This document shows positions 26,604 through 34,669 of a DNA stretch of 64,000 nt, one piece after another; the stretch's first letter is position 1, and each line of letters starts with the position of its first letter. The stretch covers positions 279,261-343,260 of the forward strand of contig NZ_JAHQCW010000001.1 in the NCBI RefSeq assembly GCF_019042275.1, read 5' to 3'. The translations under genes and the position numbers were made by a program. Below the pieces are notes generated by a model. That model ran no database searches. It was not told the DNA's origin and saw only the letters and a list, made by a program, of their open reading frames with translations. This DNA is from Diplocloster agilis. GTDB lineage: Bacteria; Bacillota; Clostridia; Lachnospirales; Lachnospiraceae.

Positions 26604-27554
26604 TCAATCCTTCTTATTCAGGCTCATGTAAACGTCGATAGCCACAATGATGATCACAACCAGCCCCCGGATCAGCTGCTGATAATAGGCGCCGATCCCC
26701 AGAAGCGTCAGCGCGTTAAACAGGACGCTGATTACCAGAAGCCCGATCAACGACCGCACCGCGCTGCCACTGCCCCCGGACAGCGAGGTTCCGCCCACCA
26801 CAACCGCGGAGATCGCGGACATGGACGTATTCAAGCCTAACAGGGCGGCGCTTCCCGAAGCCATCCGGCAGGAGATCATCACTCCCGCGATTCCGGCCGC
26901 AATGCCCAGGATGACAAAGATGAGCAGTTTGCTCTTTTTCGCGTTGATACCGGCCAGCTCTGCGATCTTCCGGCTTCCGCCCACCGCATAGATCTCCCTG
27001 CCGGATTTGGTGAATCTCAAAAAGCATTCCGTGATTGCCACAAAGAGCAAAAATGTCAGAACCAGATTGGGAATGCCGAGGAAGCTTCCGTTTCCCCACT
27101 GATAGATCGCCTGGTTAGCATTGCTGACCGGCTGGCCGTCCGTATAGAACAGGGCGATGCCCCGGACATAAGTCATGCTTCCAAGGGTGGCGACGAAGGC
27201 GGGAATGTCCAGCCTGGCTACCAGAAAGCCGTTCACAAATCCCACGGCCGCGCCGATGAGAACGGTCACCAGTATGGCCGGAAATATTCCCATGGTGTCC
27301 AGATTTTTTAAGAAAAACACCGAACACAGCGCGTAGGTGGCGCCGGCGCTCAAGTCAAATTCTCCGCATATGATCGCGATGGTCATAGCCATGGTGATCG
27401 TGCCGTAGGTAGACATTTCGATAAAAATATTCGTCAGGTTGGACAGTGTCAAAAAATTACGGTTCATGACGGTCATAAACAGCATCATCAAAAGAAGCAG
27501 TATGACTACCATATTTTTGGTTAAAAAACCTCTGATTTCTTTCGTTCTGGTCAT
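26604..27554 (-). CDS. Rbs-type ABC permease, cluster 2 (second)
   Basis: 316 residues, RbsC family, with AIICGEFDLSAGATYA early and AVVVGGTSLSGGSGSAV in the conserved cytoplasmic loop. It begins directly after the previous gene stop with no spacer, so the two permeases are co-translated and form the channel. About nine membrane helices are predicted. Confidence 0.92.
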   Translation of the reverse strand: MTRTKEIRGFLTKNMVVILLLLMMLFMTVMNRNFLTLSNLTNIFIEMSTYGTITMAMTIAIICGEFDLSAGATYALCSVFFLKNLDTMGIFPAILVTVLIGAAVGFVNGFLVARLDIPAFVATLGSMTYVRGIALFYTDGQPVSNANQAIYQWGNGSFLGIPNLVLTFLLFVAITECFLRFTKSGREIYAVGGSRKIAELAGINAKKSKLLIFVILGIAAGIAGVMISCRMASGSAALLGLNTSMSAISAVVVGGTSLSGGSGSAVRSLIGLLVISVLFNALTLLGIGAYYQQLIRGLVVIIIVAIDVYMSLNKKD

Positions 27555-28520
27555 CTAATTCACCCCGCTATTCTTCAGCTTGTTGCCGGAAACATCCAGA
27601 ACAACCGCGATAATGATGATGAACCCGCGGATGATCATCTGCGGATAGGTGGTAACGTTCATGACATTTAACGCATTTCCCAGCACCCCGATAATAACGA
27701 CTCCCAGCACTGTCTTGAATATGCCGCCTTTCCCGCCGGTCAGTGACGTTCCTCCCACCACTACGGCCGCGATGGCATCCAGCTCATATCCCTTTCCCGA
27801 TGTGGGGGATGCCGCATTTACCCGGGAACTTAAGATAACGGAAGCCGTACTGGCCATCACCCCGGCGATCACGAACAGCATCGTGGTATAGAATTTGATA
27901 TTGACCCCGGACATCTTGGCCGCTTTCGTGTTCGCCCCCATAAAATAAACGGTACGTCCAAACGGCGTGTATCTCATGACCAGGAACAGGACAACTGCAA
28001 AAAACAGGAAGAAGAAAATCGGCAGATACCCTTTTCCCAGCAGGCTGTGTACTCCGCCGCCGGTACCCGACATATATTTTCCTCCGGAATAGATCAGCGC
28101 AACCGCGGCCACCGCCGTCTGCATGCCGAAGGTGATGATAAAACTGTCGCAGGTACGCCCGTTGATCACCGCGATAATCAGACCGTTCACCAGTCCCACA
28201 AGCCCGCCGGCCAGGATCGCCAGAATCATACCGGTCCAGTCCATCTTATAGTTGTTCACAAAGCTCATGACGATCACTCCGGCCAGTGATACTGTGGAAC
28301 CGATGGACAGATCAATGTGTCCGGCCAGGATAACCACTGTGACCCCGATCGCCATAATCCCGATGACGGCGGACTGTCTTAAGATATTGGTCATATTGTC
28401 AACTGTCATGAATTCTTTGGAAAGCAGGGATACGATCAATATGATGAGAATCAGGACAACCAACAGCCCGTAGTCACATAGTAACGACAGCCATTTATTC
28501 TTATTCTTGTTCATTGTCAT
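27555..28520 (-). CDS. Rbs-type ABC permease, cluster 2 (first)
   Basis: 321 residues, RbsC family, with VVILAGHIDLSIGSTVSLAG and AVVVGGTSLTGGKGGIFKT. It overlaps the ATPase gene by 4 nt (ATGA). It is the partner of the following permease in the second Rbs-type importer. Confidence 0.92.
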   Translation of the reverse strand: MTMNKNKNKWLSLLCDYGLLVVLILIILIVSLLSKEFMTVDNMTNILRQSAVIGIMAIGVTVVILAGHIDLSIGSTVSLAGVIVMSFVNNYKMDWTGMILAILAGGLVGLVNGLIIAVINGRTCDSFIITFGMQTAVAAVALIYSGGKYMSGTGGGVHSLLGKGYLPIFFFLFFAVVLFLVMRYTPFGRTVYFMGANTKAAKMSGVNIKFYTTMLFVIAGVMASTASVILSSRVNAASPTSGKGYELDAIAAVVVGGTSLTGGKGGIFKTVLGVVIIGVLGNALNVMNVTTYPQMIIRGFIIIIAVVLDVSGNKLKNSGVN

Positions 28521-30016
28521 TCCTCCTCCGTATCCACTGCAAGCCGCATTACATTTTCCGCCGAAATCATGTCTTTCTCAAGTTCCCCTTTTTTATGCCC
28601 GTTGTGCATGACAATGATCCGGTCCGACATCCCGATGATTTCGTTCATCTCCGATGAGATCATCAGGATCGCCTTTCCCTGCTCGGCCAGCTTGTTGATC
28701 AGCTGGTAAATTTCGAATTTTGCCCCCACGTCGATCCCTCTGGTCGGTTCGTCCAGAATCAAAATGTCCACATCGGAGAACAGCCATTTGGCAATCACGA
28801 CCTTCTGCTGGTTCCCCCCGGAGAGAAACATGGTCTTCTGGTTCATCCCCGGCGTCTTAATATTCAGCTCCTCTATGTACTCTCCGGCCGCGCGGTCTTC
28901 CTTTCCGGCATTCAGCCAGATCCCCTTCCAGGCGACCTTGGGCAGGTTGGTAATCACGATATTCTGCTTTACGGAAAAGTCCAGGGCCAGGCCGGTTTCC
29001 TTTCGCTCTTCCGTCACCATCCCGATCGAATTGTGCTTTGCCTGTCTGGTATTGGAGATTTTGGTCTTTTTGCCAAAGATCCGTATTTCCCCGGCTTCCA
29101 TCTTCTCCGCGCCGATAATGGTCTCACACAGCTCGGTGCGCCCTGCGCCCACTAAGCCCGCGAGCCCCAGGACCTCCCCTCTTCGCAGTTCCAGGTCCAC
29201 ATGGTAAATTTTATTTTTCCTGCATATATCCGCCGCTGAAAATATAACCTCTCCGGGCTTCGATGTCCTTTGGGGGAATTCCATGGTCACACTGCGTCCC
29301 ACCATCTGTTCGATCATGAGATCTTCCGTGTAATCTTTCACCCGGCGGGTTTCGATCGTCTTGCCGTCCCGGATCACTGTGGCCGCATCGCAGATCTCAA
29401 AGATTTCATCCAATTTATGGGATATATAGATGATCGTGATGCCCTGTTCCCGAAGCGTACGGATGATGGCAAATAATTTTTCCACTTCATTTTCCGACAG
29501 GGATGAGGTCGGCTCATCCATCACGATTATTTTCGCATTTCTTGAGACTGCCCTGGCAATCTCTATCATCTGTTTCTCGGCCACCGTAAGCTCCAGGACC
29601 CGGCGTTTCGGATCCAGGGTAAAGTTGATCTTTTCCAAAGCCTCTTTTACATTCCGGGTCATGGTATGCCAGTCAATCATATGAAACTTATTCTTTAGAA
29701 GCTCTCCCAGATAGAAATTTTCCACCACGGATAGGGTGGGGACCAGATTGATCTCCTGAAATACAAAACTGATTCCCAAACTCTTAGCAGTATTGATATT
29801 GCCGATTTTTACCTCCTGCCCCTCTATCCGAATGCTCCCTGAATCCGCCTGATATACGCCATTCAGGACTTTCATGAGCGTTGATTTCCCAGCGCCGTTT
29901 TCGCCGATAATCGCATGGACCTCTCCCTTTTTCACTTTCAGAGTCACGTTATCCAACGCCTTGACGCCCGGGAAATTCTTGACGATATCTATCATTTCCA
30001 GTGCATAACTCTCCAT
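28517..30016 (-). CDS. Rbs/Mgl-type ABC importer ATPase, cluster 2
   Basis: 499 residues with two ABC cassettes. The first has Walker A GENGAGKST and Walker B IIVMDEPTSSL; the second has the degenerate Walker A GLVGAGRTE, signature LSGGNQQK and LILDEPTRGID. It is a close paralogue in layout of the ATPase at 21207. Its ribosome site (GGAGGTAA) lies inside the first unit of the 30-bp direct repeat at 30019. It is the second gene of its operon, after the binding protein. Confidence 0.95.
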   Translation of the reverse strand: MESYALEMIDIVKNFPGVKALDNVTLKVKKGEVHAIIGENGAGKSTLMKVLNGVYQADSGSIRIEGQEVKIGNINTAKSLGISFVFQEINLVPTLSVVENFYLGELLKNKFHMIDWHTMTRNVKEALEKINFTLDPKRRVLELTVAEKQMIEIARAVSRNAKIIVMDEPTSSLSENEVEKLFAIIRTLREQGITIIYISHKLDEIFEICDAATVIRDGKTIETRRVKDYTEDLMIEQMVGRSVTMEFPQRTSKPGEVIFSAADICRKNKIYHVDLELRRGEVLGLAGLVGAGRTELCETIIGAEKMEAGEIRIFGKKTKISNTRQAKHNSIGMVTEERKETGLALDFSVKQNIVITNLPKVAWKGIWLNAGKEDRAAGEYIEELNIKTPGMNQKTMFLSGGNQQKVVIAKWLFSDVDILILDEPTRGIDVGAKFEIYQLINKLAEQGKAILMISSEMNEIIGMSDRIIVMHNGHKKGELEKDMISAENVMRLAVDTEEE

Positions 30017-30018
30017 AT

Positions 30019-30100
30019 TTACCTCCAGTGCTGCATTTACTGCAGCCTTAGTTCAGGTATGGTGTAACCATTACCTCCAGTGCTGCATTTACTGCAGCCT
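30019..30100 (-). repeat. Direct repeat, 2 x 30 bp, carrying a ribosome site and hairpin
   Basis: Identical 30-bp units at 30019-30048 and 30071-30100, offset by 52 bp. Each contains the small palindrome GCTGCA/TGCAGC and, on the minus strand, CACTGGAGGTAA, which in the proximal unit is the ribosome site of the ATPase gene. The distal unit is a spare ribosome site not followed by a long frame. Confidence 0.9.
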
Positions 30101-30141
30101 AAATGATTCCGATAAAGCTTTTCGCGCATGTCAGGGCAGGA

Positions 30142-30161
30142 CGCCGGCCGAAGGGCCGGCG
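30142..30161 (-). terminator. GC hairpin between binding protein and ATPase genes
   Basis: A perfect 8-bp stem CGCCGGCC/GGCCGGCG with the 4-nt loop GAAG lies just after the binding-protein gene. There is no T-run. It probably stabilises the binding-protein mRNA and lowers read-through, as is common between binding-protein and membrane genes. Confidence 0.6.
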
Positions 30162-30191
30162 CCACACTCCCCGCCTGATTATTTCCTTCCA

Positions 30192-31211
30192 TTACCAGCC
30201 GTTGAATTCATTCACGTTATCCGGAGTAATCAGCCGGCAGTCGATCTTGGTCCATTCCGGGACCTCCTCGCCCATAATCACCTTATGCATCACTTCGATG
30301 CCCGTTCTTCCTTCCACGGAAGGGTCCTGCGAGCTGGCCCCCAGCAGTACGCCCGATTCGATCTGATCCAGCACGAACTGCAGCTGGCCGTTGCAGACAC
30401 ATTTGATCTTATCGCTTAAGCCGGCGTCGGAAAGAGCCGCCGCGATCCCCTGGTACATGCCGTCGTCCTCGCTGTATACCAGATCGATCTCCTCCCCGAA
30501 AGTGGTGATATAGTCTTCCATAATCTTCATCGCTTTGGCCGTATCCCACTCCGCAGACTGTTTCGCAAGAACTTTGATCTTGTCATTCTGGGCAATCTTG
30601 TCTTCAAACCCTTTCAGGTATCCGATCTGGGCCTCTGTGCCCATTACGCCCTCGACTACCACCACGTTGCCCCCGTCTTTCAGATAATCTAACGCCAGAT
30701 CCCCGCTGATTCCTCCGGCCATCTCATAATCCAGGCCCACATAAGCGGGAACCTTGTCCTGGACCGAGGCGTCTACCTTCGAGTTCAGCACCACATACGG
30801 CACGCCGCACTCTGCCAGATAATTCACTACCGGTATCGTCGACGCCGCGTCCGCAGGCCAGTAGATAATGCCATCCACGCCCTGGGTGACCGCGTTCTTA
30901 ATCTGATCCAGCTGTTTCTGGGAATCCCCCTCCCCGTCTACCATCTGGAGGTTGATATTATTTTCTTTCGCATACTCTTCCATTGCCGTATTCATGGGCG
31001 CGGCATAAGGTACCGTCATAAAAGCGGTTGCGAAAAAGATATTCAGCTGTTCCGTATCGCCTTGTTTATCCTGCGCCTGGGCATTTCCCTCATCCGTCTT
31101 CTGGGTATCGGCCCCGCTGTTTGTCTGATCTGTCCCGCCTCCGGAACATCCGGTCATGCACAGGGATACCGCCAATGTCAAACTCATCACCAAACCTAAC
31201 AACTTTTTCAT
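30192..31211 (-). CDS. Rbs-type ABC substrate-binding lipoprotein, cluster 2
   Basis: 339 residues from ATG 31211, preceded by AAGGAAGG. The signal peptide ends in a lipobox (CMTGCSGG, Cys about residue 21), then a Gln/Asp/Asn-rich linker and a ribose-binding-type fold: IFFATAFMTVPYAAPMN, DGIIYWPADAASTIPVV and VVLNSKVD. An upstream in-frame extension has no ribosome site and would destroy the signal peptide. It is the first gene of the operon, 80 nt downstream of a LacI-type operator pair. Confidence 0.93.
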   Translation of the reverse strand: MKKLLGLVMSLTLAVSLCMTGCSGGGTDQTNSGADTQKTDEGNAQAQDKQGDTEQLNIFFATAFMTVPYAAPMNTAMEEYAKENNINLQMVDGEGDSQKQLDQIKNAVTQGVDGIIYWPADAASTIPVVNYLAECGVPYVVLNSKVDASVQDKVPAYVGLDYEMAGGISGDLALDYLKDGGNVVVVEGVMGTEAQIGYLKGFEDKIAQNDKIKVLAKQSAEWDTAKAMKIMEDYITTFGEEIDLVYSEDDGMYQGIAAALSDAGLSDKIKCVCNGQLQFVLDQIESGVLLGASSQDPSVEGRTGIEVMHKVIMGEEVPEWTKIDCRLITPDNVNEFNGW

Positions 31212-31290
31212 ACTGATTCCTTCCTTTCTTCTCTTAAATTCTCTTCCGTTACCATGATCCTGCATGAAATAATTCTTATAACAATTCTTT

Positions 31291-31317
31291 TGCAAACGTT
31301 ATCTGACAACGTTTGCA
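31291..31317 (-). promoter_or_regulatory. LacI-type operator pair upstream of cluster 2
   Basis: TGCAAACGTT (31291-31300) and AACGTTTGCA (31308-31317) form a 27-bp inverted repeat with a 7-bp centre. Related sites occur at 31817-31831 and 32940-32953. The TGCAAACGTTTGCA core is typical of LacI/GalR-family operators. Confidence 0.75.
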
Positions 31318-31342
31318 GTTATAGCAAAATAAAAAATTCAGT

Positions 31343-31702
31343 TTAAATACTGAAGCCCGCCACCGGATAATATGCCATGTCCTTTCGCCGGTCAAGCCGC
31401 CCGTATACAGCCACCACCGGAACACTGCTGTTTAAGATAACCGCGAACTGCCCTTTCGGAATCAAAAACTGCTCTTCCCCTATGGGATAATCCATTCGGA
31501 AACAATGTACCCTTCTGGCCTTCACCTTGAGTTTGATGCCTTCTTTCGGCTCCTGATCCTCAAATAAAAGATCCAGTGTGATCTCGGCGTCCTCCTCTGT
31601 GTTATTCACAATCATCAGCGCCTCATGCCCCAATGGCTCCACTTCACCCTGGGGCGGTAGATCCCCGTCTGCAAATACCCAGGTTTTCTTTCCCAATTCC
31701 AT
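31343..31702 (-). CDS. ASRT-family (sensory rhodopsin transducer-like) protein
   Basis: 119 residues that form one beta-sandwich domain. The start GKKTWVFADGDLPPQGE, then GHEALMIVNNTEEDAEI, LFEDQEP, VKARRVHCFRMD and a C-terminal VPVVAVYGRLDRR match the PF07100 family first known from the Anabaena sensory rhodopsin transducer. No rhodopsin gene is present. In Firmicutes such proteins occur near sugar genes, and their function is unknown; ligand or sugar binding has been suggested. It lies between a LacI gene and the importer operon, with a LacI-type half operator in its promoter region. Confidence 0.82.
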   Translation of the reverse strand: MELGKKTWVFADGDLPPQGEVEPLGHEALMIVNNTEEDAEITLDLLFEDQEPKEGIKLKVKARRVHCFRMDYPIGEEQFLIPKGQFAVILNSSVPVVAVYGRLDRRKDMAYYPVAGFSI

Positions 31703-31816
31703 TTCTTTTCCTCCTTTTTGGCTGTTTTCTATCGTTACAGATTCAATTATCTGAACTTTATCCGTGTCCTCCTGCTACCGCTTCCCCCCTTTTCGTACAT
31801 AGTAAATAAAGTCCAT

Positions 31817-31831
31817 CTGATAACGTTTGCA
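31817..31831 (-). promoter_or_regulatory. LacI-type operator upstream of ASRT-like gene
   Basis: CTGATAACGTTTGCA has the same right half as the operator pair at 31308 and lies 115-129 nt upstream of the ASRT-like start. It likely places this gene in the same regulon. Confidence 0.6.
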
Positions 31832-31868
31832 ATACTAACGAAAAAAATATAGCGCCGAAATCAAATTG

Positions 31869-32906
31869 CTAAATGACATCCCACACGCTCTGTCCAATTT
31901 CCAAATACGGTTCCACCAAAATCCTCTCATTTTTCCTCCCGCAGACTTGCCCCGCCTCCATACAGGCCAGCCGCTCCAGCAAAAGTTCCCCGGTTCTGGT
32001 GCCGATCATGGCCTCCGGCTCCCTTATGGTTGTAATGCTTGGATGAACCAGGCCCGCTTTGTCATGAACATCAAAACCGACCAGGGACAGATCCTCCGGA
32101 ATCCTGAGCCCATACTGCCGAATCGCCTTAATCGCTCCGAATGTCATCATTTCCGACATAATATAGACGCTGGTAAAAGACGTCTGGAAACGGTTATCGA
32201 GTAACTCCCGCATACAAAGATATCCGTCGTTTTCTTTATAATTCCCATAGCGGATCAGGTTGTCGTCCACAGGAATTCCATGGCCGGCCAGCGCCCGCTT
32301 ATATCCCGCAACCCGCTCATATCCCGTCGTCTCCTGGATCGAGCCTACGATCGCCGCTATCCTGTGGTGCCCGTGGCGGATCAGATACTCCACCGCAATC
32401 TCACTGGCCTTGGCATTGTCAATGGTAACCGATTCAATCGGTACCTTAAGCTTTGGGATATTATCGATAAATACTACCGGAATTTTACTGTTCAGATACT
32501 GCAGCACTTTTCGGCCGTTCAGATCCACCGTAGCCAGGACAAGGGCATCGATCCGTTTCTGGTAGAGCAGCTCCAGATATTTTTGCTCGTTCTTCCGGCT
32601 TTCGTTTGTGTCCGCCACTATGATCGAATATCCATGGGGGGACACCACCTGGTCAATTCCCTTAATAATGGTCCCGAAAAGCGTCTCGCAAATATCCGGC
32701 ACAACCACGCCGATCGTTCTGGTCGACTGTTTCTTCAGGGAGCGCGCCACCTCATTCGGCACATAGTTATATTCCTCCAGCGCTTTTAATACCCTCTCCC
32801 TCGTCTCTTCCTTCACGTATTCTTTATTATTCACCGCTCTGGAAACTGTAGAAACGGATACATTTAACTTTTGGGCTATTTCCTTTAATGTACTTGATCT
32901 TGTCAT
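31869..32906 (-). CDS. LacI family regulator, tandem copy 1
   Basis: 345 residues from ATG 32906. The DNA-binding part reads STLKEIAQKLNVSVSTVSRAVNNK with hinge ARSLKKQSTRTIGVVVPDICETLFG, followed by a sugar-binding-protein-like effector domain. An in-frame N-terminal extension is rejected because the TLKEIA helix is the usual start. It is very similar to the next gene along its full length, which marks a tandem duplication. A palindromic operator overlaps its upstream region at 32940, suggesting autoregulation. Confidence 0.94.
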   Translation of the reverse strand: MTRSSTLKEIAQKLNVSVSTVSRAVNNKEYVKEETRERVLKALEEYNYVPNEVARSLKKQSTRTIGVVVPDICETLFGTIIKGIDQVVSPHGYSIIVADTNESRKNEQKYLELLYQKRIDALVLATVDLNGRKVLQYLNSKIPVVFIDNIPKLKVPIESVTIDNAKASEIAVEYLIRHGHHRIAAIVGSIQETTGYERVAGYKRALAGHGIPVDDNLIRYGNYKENDGYLCMRELLDNRFQTSFTSVYIMSEMMTFGAIKAIRQYGLRIPEDLSLVGFDVHDKAGLVHPSITTIREPEAMIGTRTGELLLERLACMEAGQVCGRKNERILVEPYLEIGQSVWDVI

Positions 32907-32939
32907 ATGTTTCCCTTTATGAATCGCTTCTGTTATTTC

Positions 32940-32953
32940 TGCAATCGTTTGCA
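32940..32953 (-). promoter_or_regulatory. LacI-type palindromic operator upstream of lacI copy 1
   Basis: TGCAATCGTTTGCA, a near-perfect 14-bp palindrome, lies 34 nt upstream of the start. It matches the TGCAAACGTT half-sites at 31291 and 31308. Confidence 0.7.
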
Positions 32954-33079
32954 ATTATCCTAACATCCTCTCACGGATTTGTCAATAACCCTTCTGTCAT
33001 TTTGCCCTTTTCCACAAATTTTGCACAAAAATTCTGTACATATTTTTTTATGCTATGAGCACTTCCGGCTGTTTTTTAT

Positions 33080-34114
33080 TTACAGGATACACCGGACGCT
33101 CTGCCCGATCTGAAGCTCCGGTTCCAGCAAAACTTTGTTGTCCGTTTCCAAACGGGACATATCCTCTCCCGCTTTTCCAAGCCTTTCCAGCAAAAGCTCC
33201 CCCACCTTTGTCCCGATCAGCACCTCCGGCTCACGGATCGTCGTGATGCTCGGATAGACAAGCCCCGCTTTGTCATGGACATCGAAACCGACGATGGAAA
33301 TATCCTCGGGAATGCGAAGCCCATACTGGCGGATCGCTTTCATCGCGCCGAACGTCATCATTTCCGACGTCACATAGACCGCCGAAAACGCGCGCCGGCC
33401 CCGGTTATCCAGGAACTCCTGCATGCACCGGAATCCGTCGTCCTCTTTGTACATCCCGTAGCGGATCAGCTGCTCATCCACTTCGATCCCATGTTCTTTT
33501 AATGTGTCCCGGTATCCGCTGATCCGCTCATACCCGGTCGTCTCATCGGCAGAGCCGCCAATGACCGCTATGTTCCGGTGTCCGTTCCCGATCAGATATT
33601 CCACCACCATTTTACTGGCTTTGGCATTATCGATCGTCACCGACTCCACCGGTACGTCCAGGGCCGGTATATTATCGATAAATATAACCGGAATGCCGCT
33701 TTTTATATACTCCGAAGCTTTCGTCTCCCTAAGATCAACGGTTGCCAGGACCAGAGCATCCACTCTCTTCTGGTAGAGCAGGTTCAGATACTTTTCCTCA
33801 TTTTTCTTATTTTCATTGGTATCCGATACGATGATCGAATATCCCTTCGGAGACACCGCCTGATCGATCCCCTTGATAATCATGCCAAACAAGGTCTCAC
33901 AGATGTCCGGGACCACGATTCCGATGGTTTTCGTCGATTTCATTTTCAGAGAACGCGCGATTTCGTTCGGTACATAATTATATTCTTCCAGCGCCCTGAG
34001 CACACGTTCCCTGGTCTCCTCTTTGACATATTCTTTCTGGTTCACAGCCCTGGAAACTGTGGAAACGGACACATTCAGTTTTTCTGCTATTTCTTTCAAT
34101 GTACTTGATTTCAT
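33080..34114 (-). CDS. LacI family regulator, tandem copy 2
   Basis: 344 residues from ATG 34114 (AAGGGGG upstream). The HTH STLKEIAEKLNVSVSTVSRAVNQK is nearly identical to that of the neighbour, and long blocks match (SEMMTFGA.KAIRQYGLRIPED, VGFDVHDKAGLV.PSITTIREPE). The identical recognition helix suggests both bind the same operators, while the effector domains differ more. The two genes are separated by 173 bp. This may allow two inducers to control the same importer. Confidence 0.94.
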   Translation of the reverse strand: MKSSTLKEIAEKLNVSVSTVSRAVNQKEYVKEETRERVLRALEEYNYVPNEIARSLKMKSTKTIGIVVPDICETLFGMIIKGIDQAVSPKGYSIIVSDTNENKKNEEKYLNLLYQKRVDALVLATVDLRETKASEYIKSGIPVIFIDNIPALDVPVESVTIDNAKASKMVVEYLIGNGHRNIAVIGGSADETTGYERISGYRDTLKEHGIEVDEQLIRYGMYKEDDGFRCMQEFLDNRGRRAFSAVYVTSEMMTFGAMKAIRQYGLRIPEDISIVGFDVHDKAGLVYPSITTIREPEVLIGTKVGELLLERLGKAGEDMSRLETDNKVLLEPELQIGQSVRCIL

Positions 34115-34231
34115 CCGGCTAACCCCCTTGCTATATACTTTAATATAATTCCCGGGAAATTTCCATCCTTATCCGTCATTCGGTTTATTCCTTTTTCATT
34201 TCATCCCCTAACTATATTTTAGATTTCAAAA

Positions 34232-34253
34232 GGGCATCCATCCCTGGATGCCC
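34232..34253 (-). terminator. Hairpin upstream of lacI copy 2
   Basis: A 9-bp stem GGGCATCCA/TGGATGCCC with a 4-nt loop is followed by TTTTGAAATCT on the minus strand, so it could stop minus-strand transcripts arriving from the tRNA side before the lacI promoter region. Confidence 0.6.
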
Positions 34254-34302
34254 TACCACACTTTTTTATCTTTGCTCCCTTGGCTGTACGCACCCATAGA
34301 AC

Positions 34303-34343
34303 AAAAAAAGCCGACAAAGATCTCTTATCGAAACCTTGTCAAC
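34303..34343 (-). terminator. Terminator of tRNA-Leu (first copy)
   Basis: On the minus strand a 10-bp stem (GTTGACAAGG with CTTTGTCGGC, including G-U pairs) is followed by seven T residues. It begins 9 nt after the tRNA 3' end. Confidence 0.85.
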
Positions 34344-34352
34344 TTATCTGCA

Positions 34353-34436
34353 TGCGGGAAAAGGGACTTGAACCCTCACGTACATTCGTACACATGAACC
34401 TGAATCATGCCCGTCTGCCAATTCCGGCATTCCCGC
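34353..34436 (-). tRNA. tRNA-Leu (anticodon CAG), copy 1
   Basis: An 84-nt class II tRNA. The acceptor stem GCGGGAA/TTCCCGC, anticodon stem CATGA/TCATG with loop TTCAGGT (anticodon CAG, codon CUG), long variable arm GTAC/GTAC and T loop TTCAAGT all fold. CCA is not encoded. The minus-strand promoter TTGACA (34474-34479) and TAGAAT (34451-34456) have 17-bp spacing. The sequence is identical to the copy at 37765. Confidence 0.97.
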
Positions 34437-34575
34437 AACTCATGAATCATATTCTATCGTGAATTTCACAAAATGTCAATGCCGGATTTCAAATTTTTTC
34501 AATATTTTCCGATTCCTCATTTTTCAGTTATCTTGCAAATACACAAACCCAAATACACAAACCTGATAAAAAGGC

Positions 34576-34603
34576 TTGCAAATTCATAGGATTCCTGTAA
34601 AAT
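34576..34603 (+). promoter_or_regulatory. Promoter of ABC-F gene
   Basis: TTGCAA (34576-34581), 16-bp spacer, TAAAAT (34598-34603), giving a leader of about 60 nt before the start codon at 34670. Confidence 0.6.
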
Positions 34604-34669
34604 AGAAATGAATTTAACACATTATCATAGAAAGAATAAGTATTTCAGAAAGAAAAATGAGGTTTTCAA

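Noticed and set aside
30019..30100. CRISPR-like direct repeat
   Set aside because: Only two units, no spacer-sized regular array and no cas genes.
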